Source: Chimonanthus salicifolius (Eukaryota; Streptophyta; Magnoliopsida; Laurales; Calycanthaceae). Taken from it: a stretch of 64,000 bases of DNA. Below are positions 44,582 through 55,373 of this stretch, one piece after another. Positions within the stretch are counted from its first letter, which is position 1. The number at the start of each line of letters is the position of its first letter. The notes below the pieces were generated by a model. The model worked only from the letters and a program-made list of their open reading frames with translations, was not told where the DNA came from and ran no database searches. The stretch covers positions 13,516,302-13,580,301 of the forward strand of contig CM023539.1 in assembly GCA_013350335.1 (NCBI GenBank). The letters are read 5' to 3'. The position numbers were made by a program, and so were the translations under genes.

Positions 44582-45153
44582 GGCTGCATTTGGATGAGGG
44601 TGTAAGGGTAATGGGGTTACCCCTCATTATCCTTGTTTGGTACCTAAAGGGTAAGGGTAAAAAAACATTTTTTTATCCCTCCCCCTATGGCTGCAATTCG
44701 GGTTAGGTTTTGGTCCAACCTGCATGACCCGACCCGAGAAATCATGAGGGTCGGGTTGAGAATTTTGAGTCAGTGGGTCGGGTCGGGTTCAGAAAATAAA
44801 AACTCACATGAAATTCGGGTCGGGTCAGATTGAGGATTTTACAAGTTAACCCGACTCAACCTGGCTAAAATTAGGCTAAGATGGGTTCAGAATGCGGGTT
44901 CGGTTGATTCAGGTTAGAATTCGGGTCGAGTCGGGTTGTGAAGTTCGGGTTGAGAATTCGGGTCACGTCGGGTCGGGTTCCATATATATCAACTTGGGTC
45001 GGGTTGGGTTTTAAGGAACCCAACCCGCCTGACCCAAGTTGCAGCTCTCTCCCTCCCTCCACTTTTGAAAACCCTTTCCTTGAGTTTTCATATTTCTTCA
45101 AATAACTTCTCGTCAAGAATAACCCAAAATTTACACCTCATTCAAATGCAGCC
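44582..45153. mobile_element. Tourist-like MITE, copy C, with nested insertion
   Basis: The ends are GGCTGCATTTGGATGAGGG on the left and GGCTGCATTTGAATGAGG on the complement of the right, a close match to copies A and B. The middle is interrupted at ~44686-45048 by a CGGGT-rich element. Without it the copy would be ~209 bp. The flanking trinucleotides (CAC, ACA) are not a clear duplicate. Confidence 0.78.
44686..45048. mobile_element. CGGGT-rich hAT-like MITE, copy 2, nested in Tourist copy C
   Basis: The left end TATGGCTGCAATTCGG aligns with TAGGGGTGAAATTCGG of the 42.5-kb copy. The complement of the right end reads AGCTGCAACTTGGG. The interior has the same GGGTCGGGTT words. The target copy is unreadable because both flanks are CCTCCC-rich. 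Insertion is shown by the interruption of Tourist copy C. Confidence 0.75.
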
Positions 45154-45433
45154 ACAGCCACGTACCTCTCCCACACCAAAGAGAGACAGAGATGTACTAG
45201 ATTCTAAGTTTTCCAGGCTATACAATCAATTTCTAAAAAGTAGAATGTTGAGAATTATTATGAGACAGATGAGAGGAACAAATCTAAATAAAAGTTAAAG
45301 GAATTAAAATTTGTCAACAATGTATAGAAATTTTTGAAATTTGACAAAATTTAAATCATTGAAAGGCCATATAAAAAAATTCTATTTTTAGTGAGGGCTA
45401 ACATATGATTTTTTCTAAAATGCCACTAATTAT

Positions 45434-45765
45434 AGCCAGCGATCCTCCCATGGGCACTTTGTGTATACAGACACGGATTTTACCGTGATGCCCATTTTGC
45501 CCTTCACCTGCCGGACCGAAAATTTAAAACAATAGGAATGTTAGAAATCGGATAACAAATCAGATCCCTTACTAGTTTTTGACGAGTCGGTTTACTGTTC
45601 ACGGGTGATTCAGAGAGCTGATTTTACTATTCATGAGTGAGCTGATTTTACTCTTGGTGAGCTGAATTGTTTTACATTTTCGGTACTGCAAATGAAGGGC
45701 AAAATGGTTATCACGGTAAAATCTGTGTCTTTTTACACAAAGTGTTGGTGGGAACATCGCTCACC
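45434..45765. mobile_element. hAT-like MITE, GATCCTCCCA family, copy 3
   Basis: 332 bp. The left end AGCCAGCGATCCTCCCATGG pairs with GGTGAGCGATGTTCCCACC on the complement of the right. The target copies CTAATTAT (45426-45433) and CTACTTAT (45766-45773) match at 7 of 8. CACTTTGTGTATACAGACAC and its inverse are recognisable near both ends. Non-coding. Confidence 0.83.
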
Positions 45766-45773
45766 CTACTTAT

Positions 45774-47056
45774 TCATATATCATGCAATCTTAAGATTTG
45801 TTTTTATTTATAAACATGACCCTGCTTGCCCGCAATCATTCTATCGAGTCTATCATTAAATTTAGAGAGGATGGACTTTACTAATGCCATTTAAGTGTAT
45901 ACTCTTGTATATGTAGATTGAAATGAACTGTAATCTATTCAAGAAATTTGGAAGAAATATCAAATCGATAATAGTCCAGTTTATTTCGGCACCAAATTTA
46001 GAGCGGAAGGAACTACCGAATAACCATAAACTTTCTAGCTTCAATTAAGTTTGTTTGAAGTCCACTGACCCAAATTTCGTGACTTCTCAACTAGTTTAAC
46101 CAGGTCTGGTTTAGATCAATCTAATTGTTAATCAACCCATCAAGAAATCTACCCCTATTTTTTATGGTGAAGTTTGAGTAAGATTGGATTGATTGACTTA
46201 GATTTGGTTAAGATAGAGTTATGAATCGGATTTTATTGTAATTTGGGTCAAATTAGATCAAAGGTAAAATTGCGGGTCAATTTATTAGATAAGGACAAGG
46301 GTGTACTTTAATAAAATCGGCTGATATCACTAATATATCAGCGATATATATCGTCTGATATCGGCCGATTTTATAATATATAGTCTTTTTTTAAAAAAAA
46401 AAAAAATTGTTTCGGTGGTGGCCCAGGGCCGAGATTAATGATTTCAATTTTTTTTTTAAAAACTGAGCCTCCTTTCATTTTGTATTTTTATAAAAAAGAA
46501 AAATTATATAGATGACTATCTTTCATAACCGTGAAATTAATTTTTATAACTCAATTTTAAAAAAATATGTAAAGAACCATGCAATGCAGATATCATAAGA
46601 AATATGATGGGAGCATCATCATTGCACCCTTATCTTCCCTATATAATATGTAGTTTATCATAAACATACCAAAGTTACTAATCTAGATCATTAAACGACA
46701 CTAGTTATCAGATTGTGTCACTATAATATAAATTAAAAATGAAATTGTGAGCACATGCAGACTGCAGAACATTTGTTTTTCATTCATTAAGAAAGAAAAC
46801 TATATAATATCCTTTCATATAAAAATCGAACATAGATCCTGCCTTAGATTATTTAGTGTCACTATGTATCATCTATCTACCAGAATTGTGTTCCTGAAAT
46901 TAAAAAAAAAATAACTTATATGTTCACTGGTCAAATTGATTATTTTAAGACCGAATTCGGGTCTACAAAGAGGAATGATCAATTGAAATCACAACGTGTG
47001 ATAAAGTTGATTAGGACTCTATCATCATAGCACACCCTCCCTTTTATTTGTGGGAT
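45774..47056. other. Intergenic, no gene; ATATCGG patch
   Basis: 46316-46375 repeats the ATATCGG/CGATATATATCG words of 30045-30370. The rest is AT-rich with no coding text. Confidence 0.5.
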
Positions 47057-47065
47057 ATAATCAAA

Positions 47066-48539
47066 GGGTATCCATAAAGACACCGCTGAAATTTGCCAGC
47101 AGACACCGAATTTGGATTTTTAACGGGAAATTACAATTCTGCCCCTTCTCCGTGTAATAGATCGCACGATTCTGTTTTACAAAACAAATCGTGCGATTAA
47201 TATGTTCAGAAACAACCGATCGATTGATTCAGGTGCAGCTGCACCTTCGTTATCTTCGATCGATTGATCAATCGATCGATTTAGGTTGTATCTACAGTAA
47301 TATAAAGATATTATTTAAATAATAAAATTTCCTTTAAAACTTTAACGTTATTTTTTAGGCACTGTGTATTTTCAAAATTTCTGAAATTGAATATCCGGAC
47401 TAATTACGATAACCTGATAAAAATACTTTAAGACTTCAAGGTCTTTTGACACTCCCAAATGCTTAAAAGAGAGTGTTTTACAAATAAGGGTATTCCTAGG
47501 CTATGCAGAAAACACATTTAGGAGTGTCAAAAAACCTTAAAGTGTTAAAGTATTTTTATCATGTTATCGTAATTAGTCCGGATATTCAATTTGAGAAATT
47601 TTGAAAATACACAGTGCTTAAAAAAATAACGTTAAAGTTTTAAAGGAAATATAAAACTTTAACGTTATTTTTTAAGCACTGTGTATTTTCAAAATTTCTC
47701 AAATTGGATATCCGGACTAATTATGATAAAATGATAAAAATACTTTAAGACTTCAAGGTATTTTGACACTCCCAAATGCTTAAAATAAAGTATTTTACAA
47801 ATAAAGGTATCCCTAGGCTGTGCAGAAAACACATTTGGGAGTGTCAAAAGACTTGAAGTCTTAAAGTATTTTTATCATGTTATCGTAATTAGTCCGGATA
47901 TTCAATTTGAAAATTTTTGAAAATACACAGTGCTTAAAAAATAACGTTAAAGTTTTATATTTCCTTTAAAACTTTAACATTATTTTTTTAAGTACTGTGT
48001 ATTTTCAAAATTTTTCAAATTGAATATCCAGACTAATTGCGATAATATGATAAAAATACTTTAACACTTCAAGGTCTTTTGACACTCCCAAATGTGTTTT
48101 CTGCATAGCCTAGGAATACCCTTATTTGTAAAACACTTTGTTTTAAGCATTTGGGAGTGTCAAAAGACCTTTAAATCTTAAAGTATTTTTATCAGGTTAT
48201 CATAATTAGTCTGGATATTCAATTTCAGAAATTTTGAAAATACACAGTGCTTAAAAAATAATGTTAAAATTTTAAAGAAAATTTTATTATTTAAATAATA
48301 TCTTTATATTACTGTAGATACAACCTAAATCGATCGATTGATCAATCGATCGAAGATAACGAAGGTGCAGCTGCACCTGAATCGATCAGTTGTTCCTGAA
48401 CATATCAATCGCACGATTTGTTTTGTAAAACAGAATCATGCGATCTATTGCACGGAGAAGGGGCAGAATTGTAATTTCCCGTTAAAAATCCAAATTAGGT
48501 ATCTGCTGGCAGGTTTCAGCGGTGTCTTTATGGGTACCC
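47066..48539. mobile_element. Mutator-like foldback element (1474 bp), perfect 9-bp TSD
   Basis: Identical ATAATCAAA stands at 47057-47065 and 48540-48548, the 9-bp target copy of Mutator-like elements. The terminal inverted repeats are ~265 bp (47066-47330 and 48280-48539), from GGGTATCCATAAAGACACC inward, with few differences. Each arm holds its own palindromes: a hairpin at 47160-47197 around GATCGCACGATT, AGGTGCAGCTGCACCT at 47231-47246, and a perfect 24-bp palindrome at 47256-47279 built on CGATCGATTGATC. Between the arms are three more hairpins (47331-48279). There is no coding capacity. It would need a MULE transposase in trans. Confidence 0.93.
47331..48279. repeat. Three consecutive ~305-317-bp hairpins; third loop inverted
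   Basis: Hairpins at 47331-47646, 47653-47956 and 47963-48279. Each arm is ~125-130 bp and reads AAAACTTTAACGTTATTTTTT ... CACTGTGTATTTTCAAAATTT ... TTTTGACACTCCCAAATG inward, then its inverse. The loops hold ~52 bp with ACAAATAAGGGTATTCC and GCTATGCAGAAAAC. In hairpins 1 and 2 the loop has the same orientation. In hairpin 3 the loop is the reverse complement (TTTTCTGCATAGCCTAGG...). Six arm copies alternate in direction. Confidence 0.92.
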
Positions 48540-48548
48540 ATAATCAAA

Positions 48549-49099
48549 TACAAATTTAAAGATATTTTTTTTTTCGTGTGGAAATATCAGACAAAGTCCT
48601 ACTAAAGTGGCCCCATCTAGAGGACAATAGAATGGCTCTAAGTTTCTTAATATAGTAGGCAAAGTGCAAAGTGCAATCAAAGCATCAAGGGAGCTTGATG
48701 TCTAAACCGCAAATCGTATGTTTAAACTCAAGCTTAATTTTGTTAGATGCACTCTACTTTAAAATATCTGGAACTTTGTAGATTTATACTCTTATTACAT
48801 CAATATTAACAAAATACCACATAATCGTTTAAAAGTAAAAAAAAAATTGGATATTAAACTTCCAAGCATATTATGTAAGCACAGGTAACATACATGCACA
48901 AATTTATTGTCAAAAAACAGGTTTATTCTATAAAAAGAATCTAAAATAATTAGGTAAAGACCTAGACACAAAAAGCGTTAGACAAAGTACAAATTGGTCT
49001 CGAACTTAAGCAAGAACTTTCACTATTATAATTCTTCAATTAGTAAAAGTTACTTTGAACATTTAATATGTTATAATGAGTATTTATAATTATTAAAAC
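48549..49099. other. AT-rich intergenic, no gene seen
   Basis: No coding text or element ends. Confidence 0.5.
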
Positions 49100-49374
49100 T
49101 ATATGTATACAATATAGCATTCCACATTCTTTAGCATGATGGCATGATTTCTACTTGAATTAAGAAAATCAATATAGAAGCAATTTATTTAGAAGGAAAA
49201 TTGAGATCCTAACTAAGAGACTCATGCAAACTTGGGTAGTTGGATTTTGGGTTCAAGAAAGGGCCTAAGGGCCTAAGCACTGGGGACAACTCAATCTATT
49301 AATAGTTTAGAAGTTTAATAATCAAACTCTATTCAAAATTCAATCAAGTAAATAGAAAAGGAAAATGGGATAAC
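49100..49374. repeat. Duplicate of 40285-40560, interrupted by copia B
   Basis: Collinear with the 40.3-kb copy up to GGAAAATGGGATAAC at 49374. There the LTR of copia B begins with TGTTATAATT, while the other copy continues with unrelated sequence. This fixes the LTR edge at 49374/49375. Confidence 0.83.
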
Positions 49375-49998
49375 TGTTATAATTTTCTTTTACTGGATTG
49401 ACAACTTGGGTATGAATTTAATAATTAATTAATTTAGTTCATTATTTAATTCATACCCATTTATTAACATAAATCAATTCTCTATAATAAAATCACAAGA
49501 TCTTGAATCATCAATGCTTTACAAAATTATCATAATCATAATATTAACATAATGTGGAAATAACATCATAATAATGTAAAATCATACCCGATGAATCCAT
49601 CGCTACTATTACTGTAACAAAACATTTCACTGTACTGCTTTTGTTTCCTACTGCTTTCTTTTTGTTACGGTGCTTTCTTTCCTTTAGCCCTTTTGAAAGA
49701 AATCAAAACAAAGCAAAAGATAGATAAATGGAGATGCCTTTGGATTTCTCTCTCCTGCCCTTCCTTTAGTCTCAATGCTCTGTTATTCCTTCTGGTGATG
49801 GGATCCAATAATTGCAGAGAGAAAATAGTTATGGGAGAGAGAGGACCCTCAAGCGGTTATTAAAACTAAAGTCGCAACCCATCATAGTGACAACCGAATC
49901 CACCTCTTCATAACCGACACGTCCTTTCATTTGAAAATGGGTCCTATGTTTGACTCAAGTTAAATGGGTCATAATGATGTGGGTCATATTATTTTACA
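49375..49998 (-). repeat. 3' LTR of copia B
   Basis: The minus strand starts TGTAAAATAATATGACCC directly after the purine tract AAGTGGGAGAA (complement of 49999-50009), and ends ...GAAAATTATAACA at 49375. The left edge is inferred from the 40.3-kb duplicate that lacks it. The partner LTR is not in the window, so the edge is provisional. A CTCTCTCC-rich stretch lies near 49840-49860. Confidence 0.75.
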
Positions 49999-50009
49999 TT
50001 CTCCCACTT

Positions 50010-50403
50010 GGCCCACATTAATTTCATCATAGAGTCAAAATAATGATAACGTAAGGTGCGCACATAATCCATATTCAAATAAACATAATACGGTTATCCT
50101 CATAATGCTAATACTAAATGACGCACAAGTGCGAGTAATGGCGGTTGCACATCATCTTATCCGGTATGGTCCCTTCCATCAACCACAACACAAGTGACCC
50201 ACTCAATACAGCTCTTAAGTGAGGAATTTTACATAATTGTCCACATAAATGTCTTAATACAAAGACTATTCCTGTAAATGATAAATAATCATACATAATG
50301 TATACATATAAACATAATAAACAGGAATATAATGTCAGAAACGCTATCATGAGTACTCAAGTGTCAAAATCACAGATAGATATATAAATCAGTCCAAAAT
50401 AAT
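50010..50403 (-). other. Copia B 3' untranslated region
   Basis: Between the RNase H stop and the purine tract. AT-rich on the minus strand, with no domain in the small 78-residue frame it contains. Confidence 0.6.
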
Positions 50404-51602
50404 ACATCATGATGGGTTACATTCAAGACCCATTCTATTGGCATGTTCCTTGAAGGTCTTTATAGGCAACCCCTTCGTTAATGGATCTACAATCATAAGT
50501 TGTGTGCTGATATGCTCAATTGACACTGTTCGTTTCTGAACCTCTTCTTTTACGACAAAGTACTTTAATTCCATGTGTTTCGATCCTTTAGAGTACTTGT
50601 CGTTCTTGGAGAAGAAAACTGCTGCGGAATTATCACAATGAATTCTCAGCGGCCTGGCAATACTGTCAACAATTACAAGTCCTGAGATAAAGTTCTGCAG
50701 CCACATTCCTTGAATAGTGGCCTCATAACACGCCACAAATTCTGCCTCCATGGTAGATGTTGCAATAATAGTCTGTTTGGCACTTTTCCATGAGATTGCT
50801 CCATTAACCATAAGGAACAAATAGCCAAACGTTGACTTTCTGCTATCAACGCATCCACCAAAGTCCGAATCCGAATAGCCAATGACTTCGAGATTCTCGG
50901 ACCTCCTAAATGTGAGCATGAAGTCTTTAGTACCCTGTAAATATTTCATAACTTTCTTTGGAGCTTTCCAGTGATCCATTCCAGGGTTACTTTGATATCT
51001 GCCCAGCATACCGACAGCGAAGATGATGTCTGGTCTAGTACAGGTCTGTGCATACATGAGACTACCCACTGCTGAAGCATAAGGCATTTCCTCCATTTGT
51101 TTTCTTTCTAGTTCATTTTGCGGACATTGCTTAAGATTGAATTTGTCTCCTTTCTGAATAGGGGCATCTTGAGGGGAACAATTTTGCATTCCGAATCTCT
51201 CCAAAATTCTTTCTATATAGGCTTTCTGAGACAGGCCTAATAGCCCACGCATTCTTTCACAGAATATTTCTATTCCAATAACGTAGGATGCCTCTCCCAT
51301 ATCTTTCATTTCAAATTGTGTGGAGAGAAACTTCTTAGTTTCATGCATAAGACCAAGATCATTAGTGGCAAGCAAAATGTCATCAACGTACAATATCAAA
51401 AAGATATATTTGCTCCCACTGACCTTCAGATATATACACTGATCAACAGTGTTTTCTTTAAATCCGAAGGAAGTAATGGTATCATTGAACTTAAGGTACC
51501 ATTGCCGAGAAGCTTGCTTAAGACCATAAATTGACTTCTTAAGTTTGCAAGCCAAATGTTCCCTACCCTTTATGGAGAAACCTTTAGGTTGATCCATATA
51601 TA
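50404..51602 (-). pseudogene. Copia B: RT (rest) and RNase H
   Basis: A 396-residue uninterrupted frame ending at 50404. It begins where copia C interrupts the RT domain: Y-M-D-Q-P-K-G-F follows the V-K-T-A-F-L-N-G-N-L part at ~60830. Motifs in order: Y-G-L-K-Q-A-S-R-Q-W; catalytic L-Y-V-D-D-I-L-L; F-E-M-K-D-M-G-E-A; T-R-P-D-I-I-F-A-V; RNase H with G-Y-S-D-S-D-F-G-G, S-T-M-E-A-E-F-V-A and H-C-D-N-S-A-A-V; and the C-terminal D-P-L-T-K-G-L-P. The catalytic residues visible here are all kept, so this half was intact until copia C landed. Confidence 0.93.
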
Positions 51603-51607
51603 CATCC

Positions 51608-51756
51608 TGAAGAATGTTGTAACTGTTGCCTCCATGGCCCTTCTCATTATACAGTGTATATATAGATGTATAGGTCTAAGTATGGAAGCCCTTAATTAGG
51701 GAACTTGACAAATATATAATAAGATATACATGGTAGGTCAACCCTTCTCTCTAATA
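51608..51756 (-). repeat. 3' LTR of copia C
   Basis: 149 bp, unusually short for a plant copia LTR. It differs from the 5' LTR at two positions (GTTGCCTCC / GTTGGCTCC and GATGTATAGG / GATGTACAGG). Confidence 0.95.
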
Positions 51757-52334
51757 CTCCCCCACAAACTCGACGGTGGTAAAGCGATGAGGTTGGAACT
51801 AAGTTTGGAGAAGCGCGGCGACGATAACCCCTTGGTGAAGATATCCGCAAGTTGATCCTTAGAGCAGACAAACTGAATTCGATGAGTGCCAGCGGTGACA
51901 CGTTCGCGGAGGAAATGATAATCGAGCTCAATGTGTTTAGTCCGAGCATGAAACACAGGATTAGCAGCCATATACGTGGCACTGAGATTATCGTAAAAAA
52001 TGACAGTCGGAGAAGAGAGAGGAAAATCAAGCTCTCGAAAAAGATGTTGAATCCAGATTGTATCCACACAGGTATAGGCAAGGGCCCTATATTCAACTTC
52101 AGCACTAGACCGAGAGACTGTGGGTTGCTTCTTGGCAGATCAAGAAATTAAATTGGGACCCAAGAAGATACAGTAACCGGTAGTAGAGCGTCGACTATCA
52201 GGACAACCAGCCCAATCAGCATCAGAGTACGTAGTCAGGCGGAAAGGTTGTGTCGCACGCTTGAGATGTAGCCCACGTCCCAAAGAGCCTTTGAGATAAT
52301 GGAGAATGCGCTTGACAGCGTCAAAATGAGACGT
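51757..52334 (-). pseudogene. Copia C: RNase H domain, broken
   Basis: Reads on from the RT frame after a shift near 52335. S-D-A-D-W-A-G-C and S-T-T-G-Y-C-I-F-L-G are readable at ~52140-52240 across a stop. The frame 52067-51738 gives D-N-L-S-A-T-Y-M-A, R-T-K-H-I-E-L-D-Y-H-F-L-R-E-R and D-Q-L-A-D-I-F-T-K-G, the normal copia C-terminus. A TAA-type stop and a shift make it dead. Confidence 0.87.
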
Positions 52335-53645
52335 TCAGGACTGGCTCATGAACTGAGAGACAATATGCACCGCATAAGCAACATCCGGCCTGGTGAGTGT
52401 GAGATAGAGAAGAGTACCAACAATCTGACGATATGGAGAGGGGTCCGTCAGGAGATCACCTGTGGTAGAAGATAACTGAGTCTTGGCAGCAACAGGCGTG
52501 GAGCAAGGCTTACAGTCAAGCATTTGGCTGCGACGAAGAAGATCAAGGATATATTTGGTTTGAGACAAATGTAACCCGTTAGAATGCTGAGTCACCTCAA
52601 GGCCCAAGAAGTAATGCCAAGCGCCAAGGTCCTTGATTTCAAATTCAGTACCCAGGCTGCGAGTGAAAAACTGAAGAAGCGACGAAGAATTGCCAGCCAA
52701 TAAGATGTCATCAACATAAAGAAGAAGAACCATAACACCTTTGTCATGTCGATATGTGAACATAGAGTTATCAGCTTTACTTTGAACAAAACCATGAGAG
52801 AGAATGAAGGAGTTGAACCGTTGAAACCACGCTCTAGGTGCTTGTTTCAAACCATAAATAGCTTTGTGTAATTTGCAGACATGATGAGGACGATGAGAAT
52901 CGACGAAGCCAGGAGGTTGAGTCATATAAACTTCTTCTGTAAGATGGCCATGAAGAAAAGCATTCTTGACGTCCAGCTGGCGAATGGGCCAATTAGAAGT
53001 AACAGCAAGACTGAGAACAGTGCGAATAGTAGTCAGTTTGACAACAGGACTGAATGTCACATCATAATCGATACCAGCCTGTTGATGAAAGCCTTTAGCA
53101 ACAAGTCGGGCTTTGTAACGCTCAATGCTACCATCAGAACGTCTTTTGATCTTGAAGACCCACTTACAACCGACATGGTTGAAATTTGGCTGCGGCGGAA
53201 GAAGAGACCAAGTTCGTTGCCAGAGAAGAGCATTGAATTCATCATTCATTGCTTGACGCCAGTCTGCAGAACGAGCAGCTTGAGTATAGCTAGTGGGCTC
53301 AAAGTCTGAGGAAATAAGGACCATAGAAGCAAGTACCTGAGGTAGTGGATGCCGTATAGAAAAATTGGCTCGTTGTTTGGGCTTGGAGATGCCGGCTTTT
53401 GCGCGAGTCACCATAAGATGATCATTAGCCGGCAGTGGTGGAGCAGTAGCTGGAGATGAGGTGACAGCAGAAGGCGTGGCTGGTCCGGGGAGTGAAGGCG
53501 GTGACACAACAAGTGGTGAAGCAGGTGGCACCAAAGGAGTAGTCGATGCTACTGTCGGAGAGGCAGGAAGGATTGCCGTGTCCTGTGAGATAGAGCTAAC
53601 AAGAAGGAAGACCATATCAGAAGAGGGAGAAGTTGTATGTCGCAC
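52335..53645 (-). pseudogene. Copia C: linker and reverse transcriptase
   Basis: A 436-residue frame. After a Pro/Ser/Thr-rich linker come D-W-R-Q-A-M-N-D-E-F-N-A-L, G-C-K-W-V-F-K-I-K, Y-K-A-R-L-V-A-K-G-F, Q-L-D-V-K-N-A-F-L-H-G, Y-G-L-K-Q-A-P-R-A-W, the catalytic L-Y-V-D-D-I-L-L-A-G, F-L-G-L-E-V and T-R-P-D-V-A-Y-A-V. The domain itself is open and keeps its active-site aspartates. The breaks are at its edges (shifts near 52335 and 53640). Confidence 0.92.
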
Positions 53646-54205
53646 GGTTGAAAGACAGCTTCATTGAATAGCACATGTCTGGAGATGTAGACTCTGCCTG
53701 TAGAAGAGTGCAGACACCTGTAGCCCTTGTGATGATCACTATAACCAAGAAATACACACTCAACCGAACGAGGTTGGAGTTTGTTAGTAGTATAATCACC
53801 CAAGTAAGGGTAACATGCACATCCAAAGGTGTGCAGGGTCAGATAATCGGGGTTGGTGCCATAAAGCCTCTGGTAGGGGGAGGACCATTGAAGAAGGGTT
53901 GTGGGCAGTCGATTGACTAGATAGACAGCAGTTAACAATACCTCAACCCAGATATGATGAGGGAGATGAGAGGCAAGGAGGAGGGTGCGGCCCATTTCGG
54001 AGAGGTGACGGTGTTTGCATTCAGCAAGACCGTTTTGCTGTGGAGTGTGAGGACATGACAGACGGTGAATGATCCCTTTTTGCGCACAGAGGTTGTGAAA
54101 GGAGTGATTATCATACTCCTTACCACCATCACTTTGAAAAAATTTAATTGAAGTAGAAAAATGATTTTCAACAAACAGAAGAAAATGATGAAAATGAGTA
54201 TAAAC
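53549..54205 (-). pseudogene. Copia C: integrase, C-terminal side
   Basis: From 54205 leftwards in shifting frames: K-F-F-Q-S-D-G-G-K-E-Y-D (the catalytic D in its usual D-x-G-x-E-Y setting), H-T-P-Q-Q-N-G-L-A-E (catalytic Glu), then from ATG 53995 M-G-R-T-L-L, N-R-L-P-T, H-T-F-G-C-A-C-Y-P, F-L-G-Y-S and K-G-Y-R-C-L. The reading overlaps 52335-53645 by frameshift. The N-terminal half of the integrase is on the other side of the solo LTR. Confidence 0.9.
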
Positions 54206-54924
54206 TGTAACGCCCCGCCCTTTTCACTCTAATTTTCAGAGTTTATTTTTTTTTTTATTTAAAATAATCATGTGATCGGGGCGGAGTGTCACGACGCGAG
54301 TTAAGTTCGGATCTCTAAATCCGACCCTTAACTGGCCAAACCCATGTGCGTATGAACTAAGTCCATAAAACTGATCCGCACATGGTATATTTATAACTTG
54401 CGGAATTAACTTAGTCTAGATCTAACTGAGGTTATAATAGAACCTATGATTAATCCAATTTCCATTTTTAGATAGCAAAGTACATAACTTATTTTCCAAA
54501 ATCACATAACTAATCGTTTAATCCAAACATCCAACATAAAACAAACCATAGCATCTAATTAACTACATTATTACATGTCCACAACATCTAGCTAACAAAT
54601 TACATTGTCCAAATAAATCAACTAACAAGTCCATAAACAATCCATTCATAGTCCATTCTAATCATTCAAATCGCCCAAGTTTTCGTGCTTGGTCCTCTTT
54701 TCCAACCACGTTCTTTCCTTTCCCTGCATCATCCACTAAGGATATAGATAGGGCGTTAGATCAACGCGCCTAGTAGTGTTTCCGAATAGGGCTACCACTT
54801 GGTTAGTCAAACATGCAAATAATATAATGATAGTACATGTGTAACAAAATTCAATAAAAACATGCTATGTATGAAATGAACATGTAATGAGTCCCACCCA
54901 TCACCATTCAACATAGACATCACT

Positions 54925-55070
54925 TGACGGGATTCTCATCGTCAAGGTAACCCACAGTGGTCTTTCGGACGCCCCGACGGAGTGTGGCCTCCGAATTCCT
55001 CCTGATGAGATTCTCATCATCAGGGTACCCCACAATGGTCTTTCGGACGCCCCGACAGAGTGTGGCCTCC
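54925..55070. repeat. Tandem ~73-bp pair in the solo LTR
   Basis: Two adjacent units, each with GATTCTCATC(G/A)TCA, a GGTA(A/C)CCCACA(G/A)TGGTC stretch, TTTCGGACGCCCCGAC and AGTGTGGCCTCCG, differing at a few positions. Confidence 0.9.
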
Positions 55071-55373
55071 GGTTACTACACCATCATCCCATGCCATGCA
55101 TGAGATGTCTATACAAACATGCCATTTGTAAATATAACATTTGATTCAAATAACTTATTCAAATAAACATAAAACAGCAAATAAGTTATGTGGTTACAAC
55201 AAGGTAGGAAACCTACAATAGTTTACTTTGTTCGACCCTTCCTTTGGACCGTCTTTCGATCACGACTTTGTACACCGTTCTAGAAATCCGAATACCCTAT
55301 GTACATGGCAGCAAGTTAATCATTTGACCATATGATTCTAATTTGATTTAAATCCCAAAAATCCACTTTGTGG

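Noticed and set aside
52881..53309. 142-codon plus-strand frame
   Set aside because: Exact antisense of the copia C RT domain.
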